In this document: positions 8,672 to 15,046 of the stretch, in pieces
Layout: each line of letters starts with the position of its first letter
Position numbering within the stretch: position 1 is the stretch's first letter
NCBI GenBank assembly: GCA_025359105.1
Contig: JANYHK010000078.1
Coordinates: 1-38,450 of the forward strand
Direction: 5' to 3'
DNA length: 38,450 bases
Source of the DNA: Myxococcales bacterium
Lineage (GTDB): Bacteria; Myxococcota_A; Polyangia; Polyangiales; Polyangiaceae
Notes under the pieces: model-generated
What the model was told of the DNA's origin: nothing
The model's input: only the letters and a program-made list of their open reading frames with translations
The model's database searches: none
Made by a program: the position numbers and the translations under genes

Positions 8672-9154
8672 ATGGTCAATCCGCAGATGGTGATGTACGA
8701 GGAGGAGTTCAACCAGATCCAAGCGGTCGTAGACCGTCTGGTGAAGGACGCGAACGCCAAGGTCGTCTTCATCGTCGACAAGAATGGTCAGCTCATCGCC
8801 GCGAGCGGTGACATCGACCACGTCGATACGACGAGCCTCGCGTCACTCACCGCCGGCAACATCGCCGCGACGGGCGGCATGGCGAAGCTCCTGAAAGAGA
8901 ACGAGTTTGCGACTCAGTTCCACGAGGGCGAGAAGGCCAACATCCACATCCAGCTCGTGGGAAACCGCGTCATCCTCGTCGTCATCTTCGACTCGCGCTC
9001 GAGCCTCGGGCTCGTCCGCCTGCGCGTGAAGAAGGCGAGCGAGGAGCTGAATCACATCTTCGAGTCGCTTCTGAAGAAGGTCGCCGAGCCCGGTGCGGAC
9101 TCGCCGTTCGCCGAGATCACCGACGAAGACATCGACAACCTCTTCAACGACTGA
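8672..9154 (+). CDS. mglB: MglB, Roadblock/LC7 GTPase-activating protein for MglA
   Basis: 160 residues, close to the Myxococcus xanthus length and recognisable throughout: MYEEEF near the start, [61 protein letters not shown] and the C-terminal tail [15 protein letters not shown]. MglB homodimers form a Roadblock platform that accelerates GTP hydrolysis by MglA and helps confine MglA-GTP to one cell pole. The ATG at 8672 has GAGGG a few bases upstream; a second in-frame ATG (residue 7) is closer to conserved sequence and is a possible alternative. It is followed by mglA after 29 bp in the standard mglBA order. Confidence 0.96.
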   Translation: MVNPQMVMYEEEFNQIQAVVDRLVKDANAKVVFIVDKNGQLIAASGDIDHVDTTSLASLTAGNIAATGGMAKLLKENEFATQFHEGEKANIHIQLVGNRVILVVIFDSRSSLGLVRLRVKKASEELNHIFESLLKKVAEPGADSPFAEITDEDIDNLFND

Positions 9155-9183
9155 GGACGTGGATAAGTGGTAGGGCCGAATCG

Positions 9184-9777
9184 ATGAGCTTCATCAACTA
9201 CATGGCGCGCGAGATCAACTGCAAGTTGGTCTACTACGGGCCTGGCCTCTGCGGGAAGACGACGAACCTGCAGTACATTTACGAGCGCACGAACCCCGAA
9301 GCGAAGGGCAAGATGATCAGCCTCGCGACGGAGACGGAGCGAACCCTCTTCTTCGATTTTCTCCCGCTCTCACTCGGTGAAATCCGCGGCTTCAAGACGC
9401 GCTTTCACCTCTACACGGTCCCCGGGCAGGTCTTCTACGACGCTTCGCGCAAGCTGATCCTGAAGGGCGTCGACGGCGTCATCTTCGTGGCCGACTCGCA
9501 GATCGAGCGCACCGAGGCGAACCTCGAGAGCGTCGAGAACCTGCGCACGAACCTCGCCGAGCAGGGCTACTCGCTCGACAAGCTCCCGTACGTCGTCCAG
9601 TACAACAAGCGCGATTTGCCGAACGTCGCGAGCATGGAAGAGCTCCGACAGATGCTGAATCCCACGGCCGTGCCCGAGTTCGAGGCCGTCGCGCGCACCG
9701 GCGTCGGCGTCTTCGACACGCTCAAGGCCGTCGCCAAGCTGGTCCTCACGGAGCTACGCAAAGGCGGCAGCGGCTGA
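9184..9777 (+). CDS. mglA: MglA, Ras-like polarity GTPase
   Basis: 197 residues. P-loop GPGLCGKTT (residues 19-27), switch 1 with R53 in TETER, switch 2 TVPGQ with T78 in place of the usual Asp of DxxG and Q82, and base-recognition NKRD (141-144) are all those of canonical bacterial MglA. In myxobacteria MglA-GTP marks the leading pole and engages gliding and type IV pilus machineries; MglB stimulates its GTPase. R53 and Q82 are the residues used in MglB-assisted hydrolysis, so this pair should be active. An AGGG lies about 9 bases before the ATG. Downstream (9787-9806) an imperfect GC hairpin separates it from the convergent small gene. Confidence 0.97.
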   Translation: MSFINYMAREINCKLVYYGPGLCGKTTNLQYIYERTNPEAKGKMISLATETERTLFFDFLPLSLGEIRGFKTRFHLYTVPGQVFYDASRKLILKGVDGVIFVADSQIERTEANLESVENLRTNLAEQGYSLDKLPYVVQYNKRDLPNVASMEELRQMLNPTAVPEFEAVARTGVGVFDTLKAVAKLVLTELRKGGSG

Positions 9778-9786
9778 GGGCGGCGC

Positions 9787-9806
9787 GCCGGAGGCGAATC
9801 CTTCGG
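9787..9806 (+). terminator. Possible hairpin terminator between mglA and the small basic gene
   Basis: GCCGGAGG and CCTTCGGC can pair with one mismatch around a short loop, starting 10 bp past the mglA stop, between convergent genes. There is no U-tract, so this is a weak call. Confidence 0.25.
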
Positions 9807-9914
9807 CACTGGCGGGCCCGCTAGCGCGCGCAAGACGTGGCCAGCTCTCTACGACGGCTCGCTCTTCGTCGAACAACGGCGAGACGCGCAACGTGGCGCG
9901 CCTCGCCGGGAGCG

Positions 9915-10040
9915 TCAGGCCTTGCTCTTCTGGTAGACCCGGTTGCGGCGGTTGCGGTCCTTGGCCTTGAGCTTCGCGCGGAAGCGGTTGGTCTTGGTCC
10001 GGTTCGCCTTGCGCGGCTTCTTCGAGAGCGTGAGGTACAT
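9915..10040 (-). CDS. 41-residue highly basic protein, possibly ribosome-associated
   Basis: 41 residues from the ATG at 10040, preceded on the same strand by AGGA about 10 bases upstream; a longer frame from 10115 has no such site. It contains 17 Lys/Arg and a single acidic residue. The sequence (starting MYLTLSKKPRKANRTKTN, ending RVYQKSKA) has no hydrophobic core and looks like the tiny RNA-binding ribosomal proteins (bL34, bTHX, bS22/mS38 types), but I cannot assign it to any of them. It is divergent from queD and convergent with mglA. A nucleic-acid-binding role is inferred from composition only. Confidence 0.6.
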   Translation of the reverse strand: MYLTLSKKPRKANRTKTNRFRAKLKAKDRNRRNRVYQKSKA

Positions 10041-10135
10041 TGACGATTTCCTGGCGTTGGAACGCTTGCGCGCTCGAGGGGCGGAATTGGTAGCCGACTG
10101 CGCGGCTTTGTGCAAGCTGTGGTCCGGAAAGTCCC

Positions 10136-10498
10136 ATGAACGTTCGCCTTGTCCACGAGTTCAAGTTCGAAGCCGCCCATCAGCTCCCGAAGGTCCCGCC
10201 CGGCCATAAGTGCGCGCGTCTCCACGGGCATTCGTTCAAGGTGGAGCTGGCGATAAGCGGCCCCGTGAACCCGGAGACCGGCTGGTTCATCGATTTCGGT
10301 GAGCTCTACGAGCTCTGGGCGCCGCTCCACGACCAGCTCGACCACCATTTCCTCAACGAGATCCCAGGCCTCGAGAACCCGACGAGCGAGGTCCTCGTGA
10401 AGTGGATCTGGGACAAGATGAAGCCGAAGCTCCCGAGCCTCGAGCAGGTGACTCTGTTCGAGACGGCGGACGCGCGCTGCGAGTACCGTGGCGACTGA
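10136..10498 (+). CDS. queD: 6-pyruvoyl-tetrahydropterin synthase / 6-carboxytetrahydropterin synthase (QueD family)
   Basis: 120 residues, the usual family length. Zinc ligands are evident in FEAAHQL (first His) and LHGHS (second and third His), with the catalytic Cys just before it in [15 protein letters not shown] and the C-terminal [10 protein letters not shown] carry the pterin-anchoring Glu. The enzyme converts 7,8-dihydroneopterin triphosphate to carboxytetrahydropterin in queuosine and 7-deazapurine synthesis, or to pyruvoyl-tetrahydropterin in the biopterin branch. No other que genes are in the window, so the branch cannot be decided by context. It follows the divergent basic-protein gene by 95 bp, which must hold both promoters. 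Confidence 0.88.
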   Translation: MNVRLVHEFKFEAAHQLPKVPPGHKCARLHGHSFKVELAISGPVNPETGWFIDFGELYELWAPLHDQLDHHFLNEIPGLENPTSEVLVKWIWDKMKPKLPSLEQVTLFETADARCEYRGD

Positions 10499-10549
10499 GA
10501 AGACGTCGCGGCGAGTCGCGGCGAGTGACGCGGTGAGCGAGAGGCCAGG

Positions 10550-10846
10550 ATGAGCAAGACGCTCGTTTGCCGTTGCGAGGACGTGACCCTGCAGGAGCTC
10601 GAGCACGCGATCGAGCGCGGGCACGACGATCTCGAGTCGCTCAAGCGCTACACGGGGTTCGGCACGGGCTGGTGCCAGGGGAAATCGTGCGTGGCGTTGT
10701 GCGCCCGGCTCCTGACGGAGAAGGGAGGCTCGGCGACGATGCCGATCACGCCGCGGCCGCCGTTTCATCCGTTGCGCCTCGCCGACCTGGCGGGGCTTGC
10801 GGAGGTCGCCGAAGAGGACACGCGGGCGGGTCGACCGCCGAGGTAG
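10550..10846 (+). CDS. BFD-like [2Fe-2S]-binding protein
   Basis: 98 residues. The N-terminal 55 residues form a BFD-type cluster domain: CRCEDVT supplies two Cys and GWCQGKSC the other two. The tail ITPRPPFHPLRLADL is like the segment after this domain in small subunits of heterotrimeric FAD-dependent amino-acid dehydrogenases (sarcosine oxidase or hydroxyproline dehydrogenase type). No such dehydrogenase gene is adjacent here, so it may be an orphan electron-transfer subunit. It begins 51 bp after queD and may be cotranscribed with it. Confidence 0.8.
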   Translation: MSKTLVCRCEDVTLQELEHAIERGHDDLESLKRYTGFGTGWCQGKSCVALCARLLTEKGGSATMPITPRPPFHPLRLADLAGLAEVAEEDTRAGRPPR

Positions 10847-11000
10847 GCGGGGCGACCGGCGAGGGGGCGGGCGCGGCGACGGCGAGGTTAGGCAGGCGGG
10901 CGCGGCGGCAATGGAGCCCCGGGACCAAGGTGGGGGCGAGGAGCGCGGCCCCGCTGCGAACGGGCGTTCGCGATGCTGGGCGAACACAGGTTCGCGAAAT

Positions 11001-11018
11001 TCGTTGCCCAAGCAACGA
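11001..11018. promoter_or_regulatory. Perfect 7-bp inverted repeat upstream of gtrA-like gene
   Basis: TCGTTGC-CCAA-GCAACGA. It lies in the 260-bp gap 10847-11106, which contains no gene that I can see. It could be a terminator stem for the BFD gene or an operator. Confidence 0.3.
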
Positions 11019-11056
11019 GCTCGCCGCCAAACCCCTGAAAATTCAGCCGCCCCACA

Positions 11057-11071
11057 AGTGGTTCAACCACT
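11057..11071. promoter_or_regulatory. FadR-like operator candidate (TGG-N5-CCA inverted repeat)
   Basis: AGTGGTT-C-AACCACT is a perfect 7-bp inverted repeat around one base, ending 35 bp upstream of the start at 11107. Its core TGGTTCAACCA fits the TGGNNNNNCCA consensus of the GntR-family regulator FadR. The second gene of the operon it precedes encodes a fatty-acid beta-oxidation enzyme, which makes an acyl-CoA-responsive regulator attractive. The repeat is seen; the regulator is inferred. Confidence 0.45.
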
Positions 11072-11106
11072 CAACAACTTGGCCTCGGCCTTGCACCCTC
11101 CCTGGC

Positions 11107-11547
11107 ATGCGGCCCAGCCTTCCCCGAGTCCTCGAGCTCCTCCGTGCCGGCGCCGCAGGGATCGCCGCCACGCTCACGGATCTCGGGGTGCTCGCGCTCC
11201 TCGTCTCCGTGCTGCACTGGGACCCGCGCGCTGCGAGCGTCCCGGCGCTCCTCGCCGGTGGCGTGGCGAACTTCGTCGGCAATCGCCACTTCGCGTTTCG
11301 CGCGGCGCGCGGCTCGCTCGCGCGGCAGGCCGTCGGGTACACGGTCGTCGAGGTGGTCGCGCTCATCTTGAACGGGCTCGCCTACGACATCGTCCTTCGC
11401 AGCGCGCCGGTCACGGCGAACGCGTACTGGGCGGTGCGCCTCGTCACGAGCCACCTCGTCTTCCTCTGCTGGAGCTTCCCGCTCTGGCGGCGCGTCTTCG
11501 CCACGCCTTTCGCTCCCGCGGCGGTCGGCGTAGAAGACCGCGCATGA
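11107..11547 (+). CDS. GtrA-like four-helix membrane protein
   Basis: 146 residues from the ATG at 11107. It has four hydrophobic helices (about residues 12-34, 40-60, 75-97 and 104-126) and the GtrA-family segment GGVANFVGNRHFAF between helices 2 and 3, where N-F-x-x-N/R-x-F is the best conserved part. GtrA-type proteins are thought to move or stabilise undecaprenyl-linked sugars for glycosylation of envelope glycans. Its stop overlaps the start of the dienoyl-CoA reductase gene (ATGA), so the two are translationally coupled, although no functional link is obvious. Confidence 0.8.
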   Translation: MRPSLPRVLELLRAGAAGIAATLTDLGVLALLVSVLHWDPRAASVPALLAGGVANFVGNRHFAFRAARGSLARQAVGYTVVEVVALILNGLAYDIVLRSAPVTANAYWAVRLVTSHLVFLCWSFPLWRRVFATPFAPAAVGVEDRA

Positions 11548-12344
11548 GCGTGTTCGTGTCGAATCTCCTCGAGGGCAAGGCCGCGTTCGTGACCGGCGGC
11601 GGTAGCGGCATCGGCGCGGGAATCGCGAAGCGACTCGCCAAGCAAGGGGCGAAGGTCGCGGTGCTCGGGCGCAAGCTCGAGAAGCTCGAAGCCGTCGCCA
11701 AGGAGATCACACTTGCCGGCGGCACCGCGCTCGCCCTCGCCGCCGACGTACGCGACTACCCCGCGCTCGAAAAAGCGGTGAACGACGCCGCCGCCGCGTT
11801 CGGGCGACTCGACATCCTCGTCAACAGCGCCGCCGGGAACTTCCTCGCGCCGGCCGCCGCGCTCAGCGCGAACGGTTTCAAGTCGGTCATCGACATCGAT
11901 CTCTGCGGCACCTTCAACGCGTCGCGCGCGGCGTTCCAGCACCTCGCCAAGCAGGGCGGCACGATCGTCAGCATCACGGCGACGCAGGCGTTCGTAGCGA
12001 CGCCGCTGCAATGCCACGCGGGCGCGGCGAAGGCCGGCATCGAGAAGCTCACGCGCGATCTCGCGCTCGAGTGGGCGCGCATGGGCATTCGGGTGAACGC
12101 CGTCGCGCCCGGGCCCATCGCGGGCACCGAGGGGATGAGCCGCCTCGCGCCGCCGGGCGCCAGCGACGAGACGCTCCGCAAGATGGTGCCGCTCTCGCGC
12201 TGGGGGACCATCGACGAGGTGTGCGAGGCGGTGATCTTTCTCGTCTCGCCCGCCGGCGCCTACATGACGGGCGCGACGCTGCTGCTCGACGGCGGCACGT
12301 CGCTGCTCGGCCCCGGGCCGTTCCTCGACATGATGGGCGGCTGA
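11544..12344 (+). CDS. 2,4-dienoyl-CoA reductase, peroxisomal DECR2-like SDR
   Basis: 266 residues. The Rossmann motif TGGGSGIG (17-24) and NSAAGNFLAPAAALS place it in the short-chain dehydrogenase family. It follows the eukaryotic peroxisomal dienoyl-CoA reductase closely over AAGNFLAP, GFKSVIDIDLCGTFN, HAGAAKAG and NAVAPGPIAGTEG. As in that group the Tyr of the classical YxxxK is replaced by Ala while the Lys (in AAKAG) is kept. The enzyme reduces 2,4-dienoyl-CoA with NADPH so that polyunsaturated fatty acids can enter beta-oxidation. It overlaps the GtrA gene by 4 bases and its last 85 bp run antisense to the end of the heme A synthase gene. Confidence 0.88.
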   Translation: MSVFVSNLLEGKAAFVTGGGSGIGAGIAKRLAKQGAKVAVLGRKLEKLEAVAKEITLAGGTALALAADVRDYPALEKAVNDAAAAFGRLDILVNSAAGNFLAPAAALSANGFKSVIDIDLCGTFNASRAAFQHLAKQGGTIVSITATQAFVATPLQCHAGAAKAGIEKLTRDLALEWARMGIRVNAVAPGPIAGTEGMSRLAPPGASDETLRKMVPLSRWGTIDEVCEAVIFLVSPAGAYMTGATLLLDGGTSLLGPGPFLDMMGG

Positions 12345-13270
12345 TCGGGCGCCTCGGCGAGCGTCGTCGCCGCGAGGAGCACGAGCGAAATCCACACGAG
12401 ATCCGCCATCACCAGGTGCACGAGCTGCATCGGGATCGGCGCGAGGAGCATCACGTTCGCGAGGCCGACGGCGTACTGCGCCCCGAACGCGATCATGACC
12501 GCGCGCGACGCCGTCCGCACGCGCGGCCCCGGCCGCAGGACGCGCGTAGCCTGGGCCGCACCTGTGACCAGCGCCGCCGTCAACGTCGCGATGAACGGAT
12601 GCCAGACACGCAGGCGCACGAAGAGGTGCCCGGCGCCCGACAGATCTTGGGCGAGCCCCTCGGCGAGGGAGCGCGAAGGAAACAGAGTGTCCCCGAGCGC
12701 GGCGATCGCGCCGCTGGTGCCCAGCACGAACATCGACAGCATCGCGGCTCCCAGCACCCACGCCACGAGCCCCTGCCCCCGCACGCGCACGCGCGCGCCG
12801 CCCGACGCCCAGTACGCCGTGAGCGTCATAGCGGCGAGGAGCAGGAAGGTGTTGGTGAGGTGGATGGACATCGACAGCGCGCGCTTGAGCGACGCGTCGT
12901 GGGCGACGAGCTCGAAGAGAACCAGGCCGGCGCCGACGAGCGCCTCGGCGAGCATGAAGCCCATGGTCGCCACGGCGCCACGCCGGACGAGGCTCCCGCG
13001 CGGGGTGCTACGGAACGCCGCCACGAGGAGCGCGACCGTGAGGAGCAGCGCCACGCCGCTCGTCAGCCGGTGCGAAAGCTCGACGACGAGCTGGGTCGTC
13101 TTCGCGCGCGGCAGGACCTGCCCGTCGCACAGCGGCCAGTGACTGCCGCACCCCGCGCCCGAGCCGCTCGCGCGCACGTACGCCCCCCAGGCGATGACGC
13201 CGAGGTTGTACACGAGCACGCCCCAGCTGAAGCGGGCGAGGCGAGAGAGGCGAGCCTGGGGAGCCGTCAT
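12260..13270 (-). CDS. ctaA: Heme A synthase, COX15/CtaA family
   Basis: 336 residues from the ATG at 13270, which has a GGGGGT stretch just upstream; a start at 13327 would add 19 unlikely residues. Eight hydrophobic helices carry the family's His residues: ELSHRLTSG, SIHLTNTF, VWHPF and QLVHLVMADLVW. The first external loop has the Cys pair in GCGSHWPLC, as in type-1 CtaA/COX15 proteins. The enzyme oxidises heme O to heme A for aa3-type cytochrome oxidase at the inner membrane. The C-terminal 30 residues are a Pro/Ser-rich tail encoded antisense to the SDR gene. A TACACT -10-like box lies at 13303-13308 on the same strand. Confidence 0.92.
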   Translation of the reverse strand: MTAPQARLSRLARFSWGVLVYNLGVIAWGAYVRASGSGAGCGSHWPLCDGQVLPRAKTTQLVVELSHRLTSGVALLLTVALLVAAFRSTPRGSLVRRGAVATMGFMLAEALVGAGLVLFELVAHDASLKRALSMSIHLTNTFLLLAAMTLTAYWASGGARVRVRGQGLVAWVLGAAMLSMFVLGTSGAIAALGDTLFPSRSLAEGLAQDLSGAGHLFVRLRVWHPFIATLTAALVTGAAQATRVLRPGPRVRTASRAVMIAFGAQYAVGLANVMLLAPIPMQLVHLVMADLVWISLVLLAATTLAEAPDQPPIMSRNGPGPSSDVPPSSSSVAPVM

Positions 13271-13372
13271 GGGACCCCCGCATGTAGCATCGCCTCGTAA
13301 AAAGTGTAGAGGGACGCCAGGGGCCACGTGAGGTCCAACGGCCGCGTCCGCTGCGGCGGCAGGCGCGGCAAC

Positions 13373-13404
13373 AGGAAAGGTTCAGTCGAGGAAAGGTTCA
13401 GTCG
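13373..13404. repeat. Perfect 16-bp tandem duplication at the end of a lipoprotein gene
   Basis: AGGAAAGGTTCAGTCG occurs twice in direct succession (13373-13388 and 13389-13404). Each copy carries a TGA on the minus strand; the one in the copy nearer the gene is its actual stop codon. Confidence 0.9.
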
Positions 13405-13820
13405 TGGCCGGCGTCGGTCTTGATGGGACCGCCGCATGCGTCCGGGTGGCAGCCGCACTGGCCGCCCTGGCACGCGCAGGAGGCCGCGGTGCCGCACTGG
13501 TCGGCCGGGCCCCCCTCGGTGCACGACATGAGGCAGTAGAAGTTCACGTTGTCGCCGATGGTCGTGCAGAGCGTGGCCTTGGTGTTGCCCAGGCAGTCCG
13601 AGAGCGTCTGGCAGAACTTGCCGACGCCGAGCTCGTTGCCCTTGTCGCCGGGGTGACCGCACTCGGAGAGCGAGACGGCGTCCACGCCCGTGTCTTTGAC
13701 GCCGGAGTCCTTCGTCCCGCCGCTCGACGACGACGAGCTGCTCGACGACGACGAGCACGCGGCGCTCGAAACCAGCAATGCAACGAACGCGATCCCCCCT
13801 GCGGTGCGAAGCCTGCTCAT
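13398..13820 (-). CDS. Small cysteine-dense lipoprotein
   Basis: 140 residues. The signal MSRLRTAGGIAFVALLVSSAAC is followed by a run of 11 serines encoded by mixed Ser codons. The mature domain of about 86 residues has 12 cysteines after the lipid-modified one (for example CACQGGQCGCHPDAC), enough for six disulfides, so it should be a compact, protease-resistant surface module. I do not recognise a named family. Its ATG overlaps the stop of the upstream PHM-like gene (TGATG), so the two are expressed together and may work as a pair. Confidence 0.85.
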   Translation of the reverse strand: MSRLRTAGGIAFVALLVSSAACSSSSSSSSSSSGGTKDSGVKDTGVDAVSLSECGHPGDKGNELGVGKFCQTLSDCLGNTKATLCTTIGDNVNFYCLMSCTEGGPADQCGTAASCACQGGQCGCHPDACGGPIKTDAGHD

Positions 13821-14803
13821 CAGAACCCGCCCCACTCGCCCTTGTCGCACGAGATGTTGCCGATGTCGGCGAGGTCGACCGTCTGCCCGAAGACGACGCA
13901 CATCTCGAGGCCGAACGTCAGATCGTGACCGGTGTCGTTGGCCCAGTCGCAGTGGATCGTGAGCTTGTCGCCCTTCTTCATCGCGTACGCCTGGGTGGGG
14001 TCGTGCTTGATCTCCGGCGGGTGGAACGTGAATTCGGGATCCCATTCGACATCGAAGAGGCCGTTCGGCTTGGCATCCCCGCTGGGCTGGTGCACGACCC
14101 GGATGTGCTGCCCCCAGCGGTGCATGTGCGGGATGAGGTACCAGAGCTTCAGATCGTCCTTCATCGTGCAGCTGACGTCGACGCTCGACTTGCCGGAGGG
14201 GAGACGGATCGACGTATCGAGAAACGCGACGGCGCTCGAGCGGGTCATCTTGTGCGAGGCGTCCGCGAAGTCGACGTTGATCGCCGACTGGGCGTCGACC
14301 GTCGCGGCGCCGGCGTTCAAGTAGTGGTGGTTGACCACGATCTGCGCGCCCTTGGGGATGTGCACGGCGAGATCGCCGGGGAGCACGTTCTTCGCCGCTT
14401 GCCCCTCGCCGCCGGCGCCGAGGACGAAGCGGAAGCTCGTCATGTCGTCGTCGGTGCAGTCGCGCGTCGTGCCGGGCTCCTGGAGCTTGGTCGTGTAGTA
14501 GACGACGACGTGGTGGCCGGTCTTGGTCTGGAAGGCCTCGGCGGACTTCACGTCGATGTCGGCGGTGAGAACCTTGTCGGTCCACGTGCAGACCTCGTGG
14601 CTCGAGCCCGGCGCGATGCCGCGGTAGATCGGCGCCACGACCTGGAAGCCGTTCGCCGAGGGCGCGGTGGGCTTGAGCTCGGGCAAGCGTTCGATCCCGT
14701 CCGCGGGGGCGGAAGGCGGGGAGCTGCTCTTGCTGCTGCTACAGCCCATACAGGCCGCGAGGAGCGAGACGAGCGAGACGAGCGAGCTGCTTCGCTTGAC
14801 CAT
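13820..14803 (-). CDS. Copper type II monooxygenase-like lipoprotein (PHM/DBM fold)
   Basis: 327 residues. The lipobox LAAC (C18) is followed by a Ser/Pro linker. The rest fits the two-domain fold of peptidylglycine alpha-hydroxylating and dopamine beta-monooxygenases: H97-H98 in TGHHVVVYY and H159 or H160 in VVNHHYLN match the three CuH ligands; H226 and H228 in PHMHRWG and M301 in LEMCVVFG match the two His and one Met of CuM. The spacings (63, 66 and 73 residues) are close to those of rat PHM (65, 70, 70). Such enzymes hydroxylate aliphatic carbons using O2 and ascorbate. Here the substrate is unknown and the protein should be anchored in the envelope. The recognition is by motif and spacing, not by alignment. 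Confidence 0.72.
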   Translation of the reverse strand: MVKRSSSLVSLVSLLAACMGCSSSKSSSPPSAPADGIERLPELKPTAPSANGFQVVAPIYRGIAPGSSHEVCTWTDKVLTADIDVKSAEAFQTKTGHHVVVYYTTKLQEPGTTRDCTDDDMTSFRFVLGAGGEGQAAKNVLPGDLAVHIPKGAQIVVNHHYLNAGAATVDAQSAINVDFADASHKMTRSSAVAFLDTSIRLPSGKSSVDVSCTMKDDLKLWYLIPHMHRWGQHIRVVHQPSGDAKPNGLFDVEWDPEFTFHPPEIKHDPTQAYAMKKGDKLTIHCDWANDTGHDLTFGLEMCVVFGQTVDLADIGNISCDKGEWGGF

Positions 14804-14861
14804 GAAGACCTCCGAAGGGCGAACACTCTACCCGTTTTCGGGTGAGGCCCTATTCTTTCTC

Positions 14862-14902
14862 GTGCGAAATATTGCCGTACGAAACAGCACGAATTCCTTA
14901 CG
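14862..14902. promoter_or_regulatory. Cluster of CGAA boxes in a divergent promoter region
   Basis: GTGCGAAA (14862), GTACGAAA (14877) and GCACGAAT (14887) are followed by TTACGATACGA near 14898, all in an AT-richer patch of the 243-bp divergent region 14804-15046 (PHM-like operon one way, Cys-rich lipoprotein the other). They look like repeated half-sites for a regulator. No gene is seen in this region. Confidence 0.3.
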
Positions 14903-15046
14903 ATACGACGCGTCCGCGGAGGCGGTCCGGTCTCCCGGCGGTCTCGACTTGGAAGCGTCGTCTGGATCGCGGAGACACCACCGTCACGGCGAAATGAATC
15001 GCTCCGGAGACTGGCCGACCTGCCGGTTTGTTGCCACTCTCATCGG

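Noticed and set aside
9915-10115. 66-residue version of the small basic protein starting at 10115
   Set aside because: The extra 25 residues differ in character and have no Shine-Dalgarno site, whereas the internal ATG at 10040 has one.
10847-11106. Possible small gene in the 260-bp gap before the gtrA-like gene
   Set aside because: No frame has a plausible start, protein-like composition and ribosome-binding site; the gap holds inverted repeats and probably only regulatory sequence.
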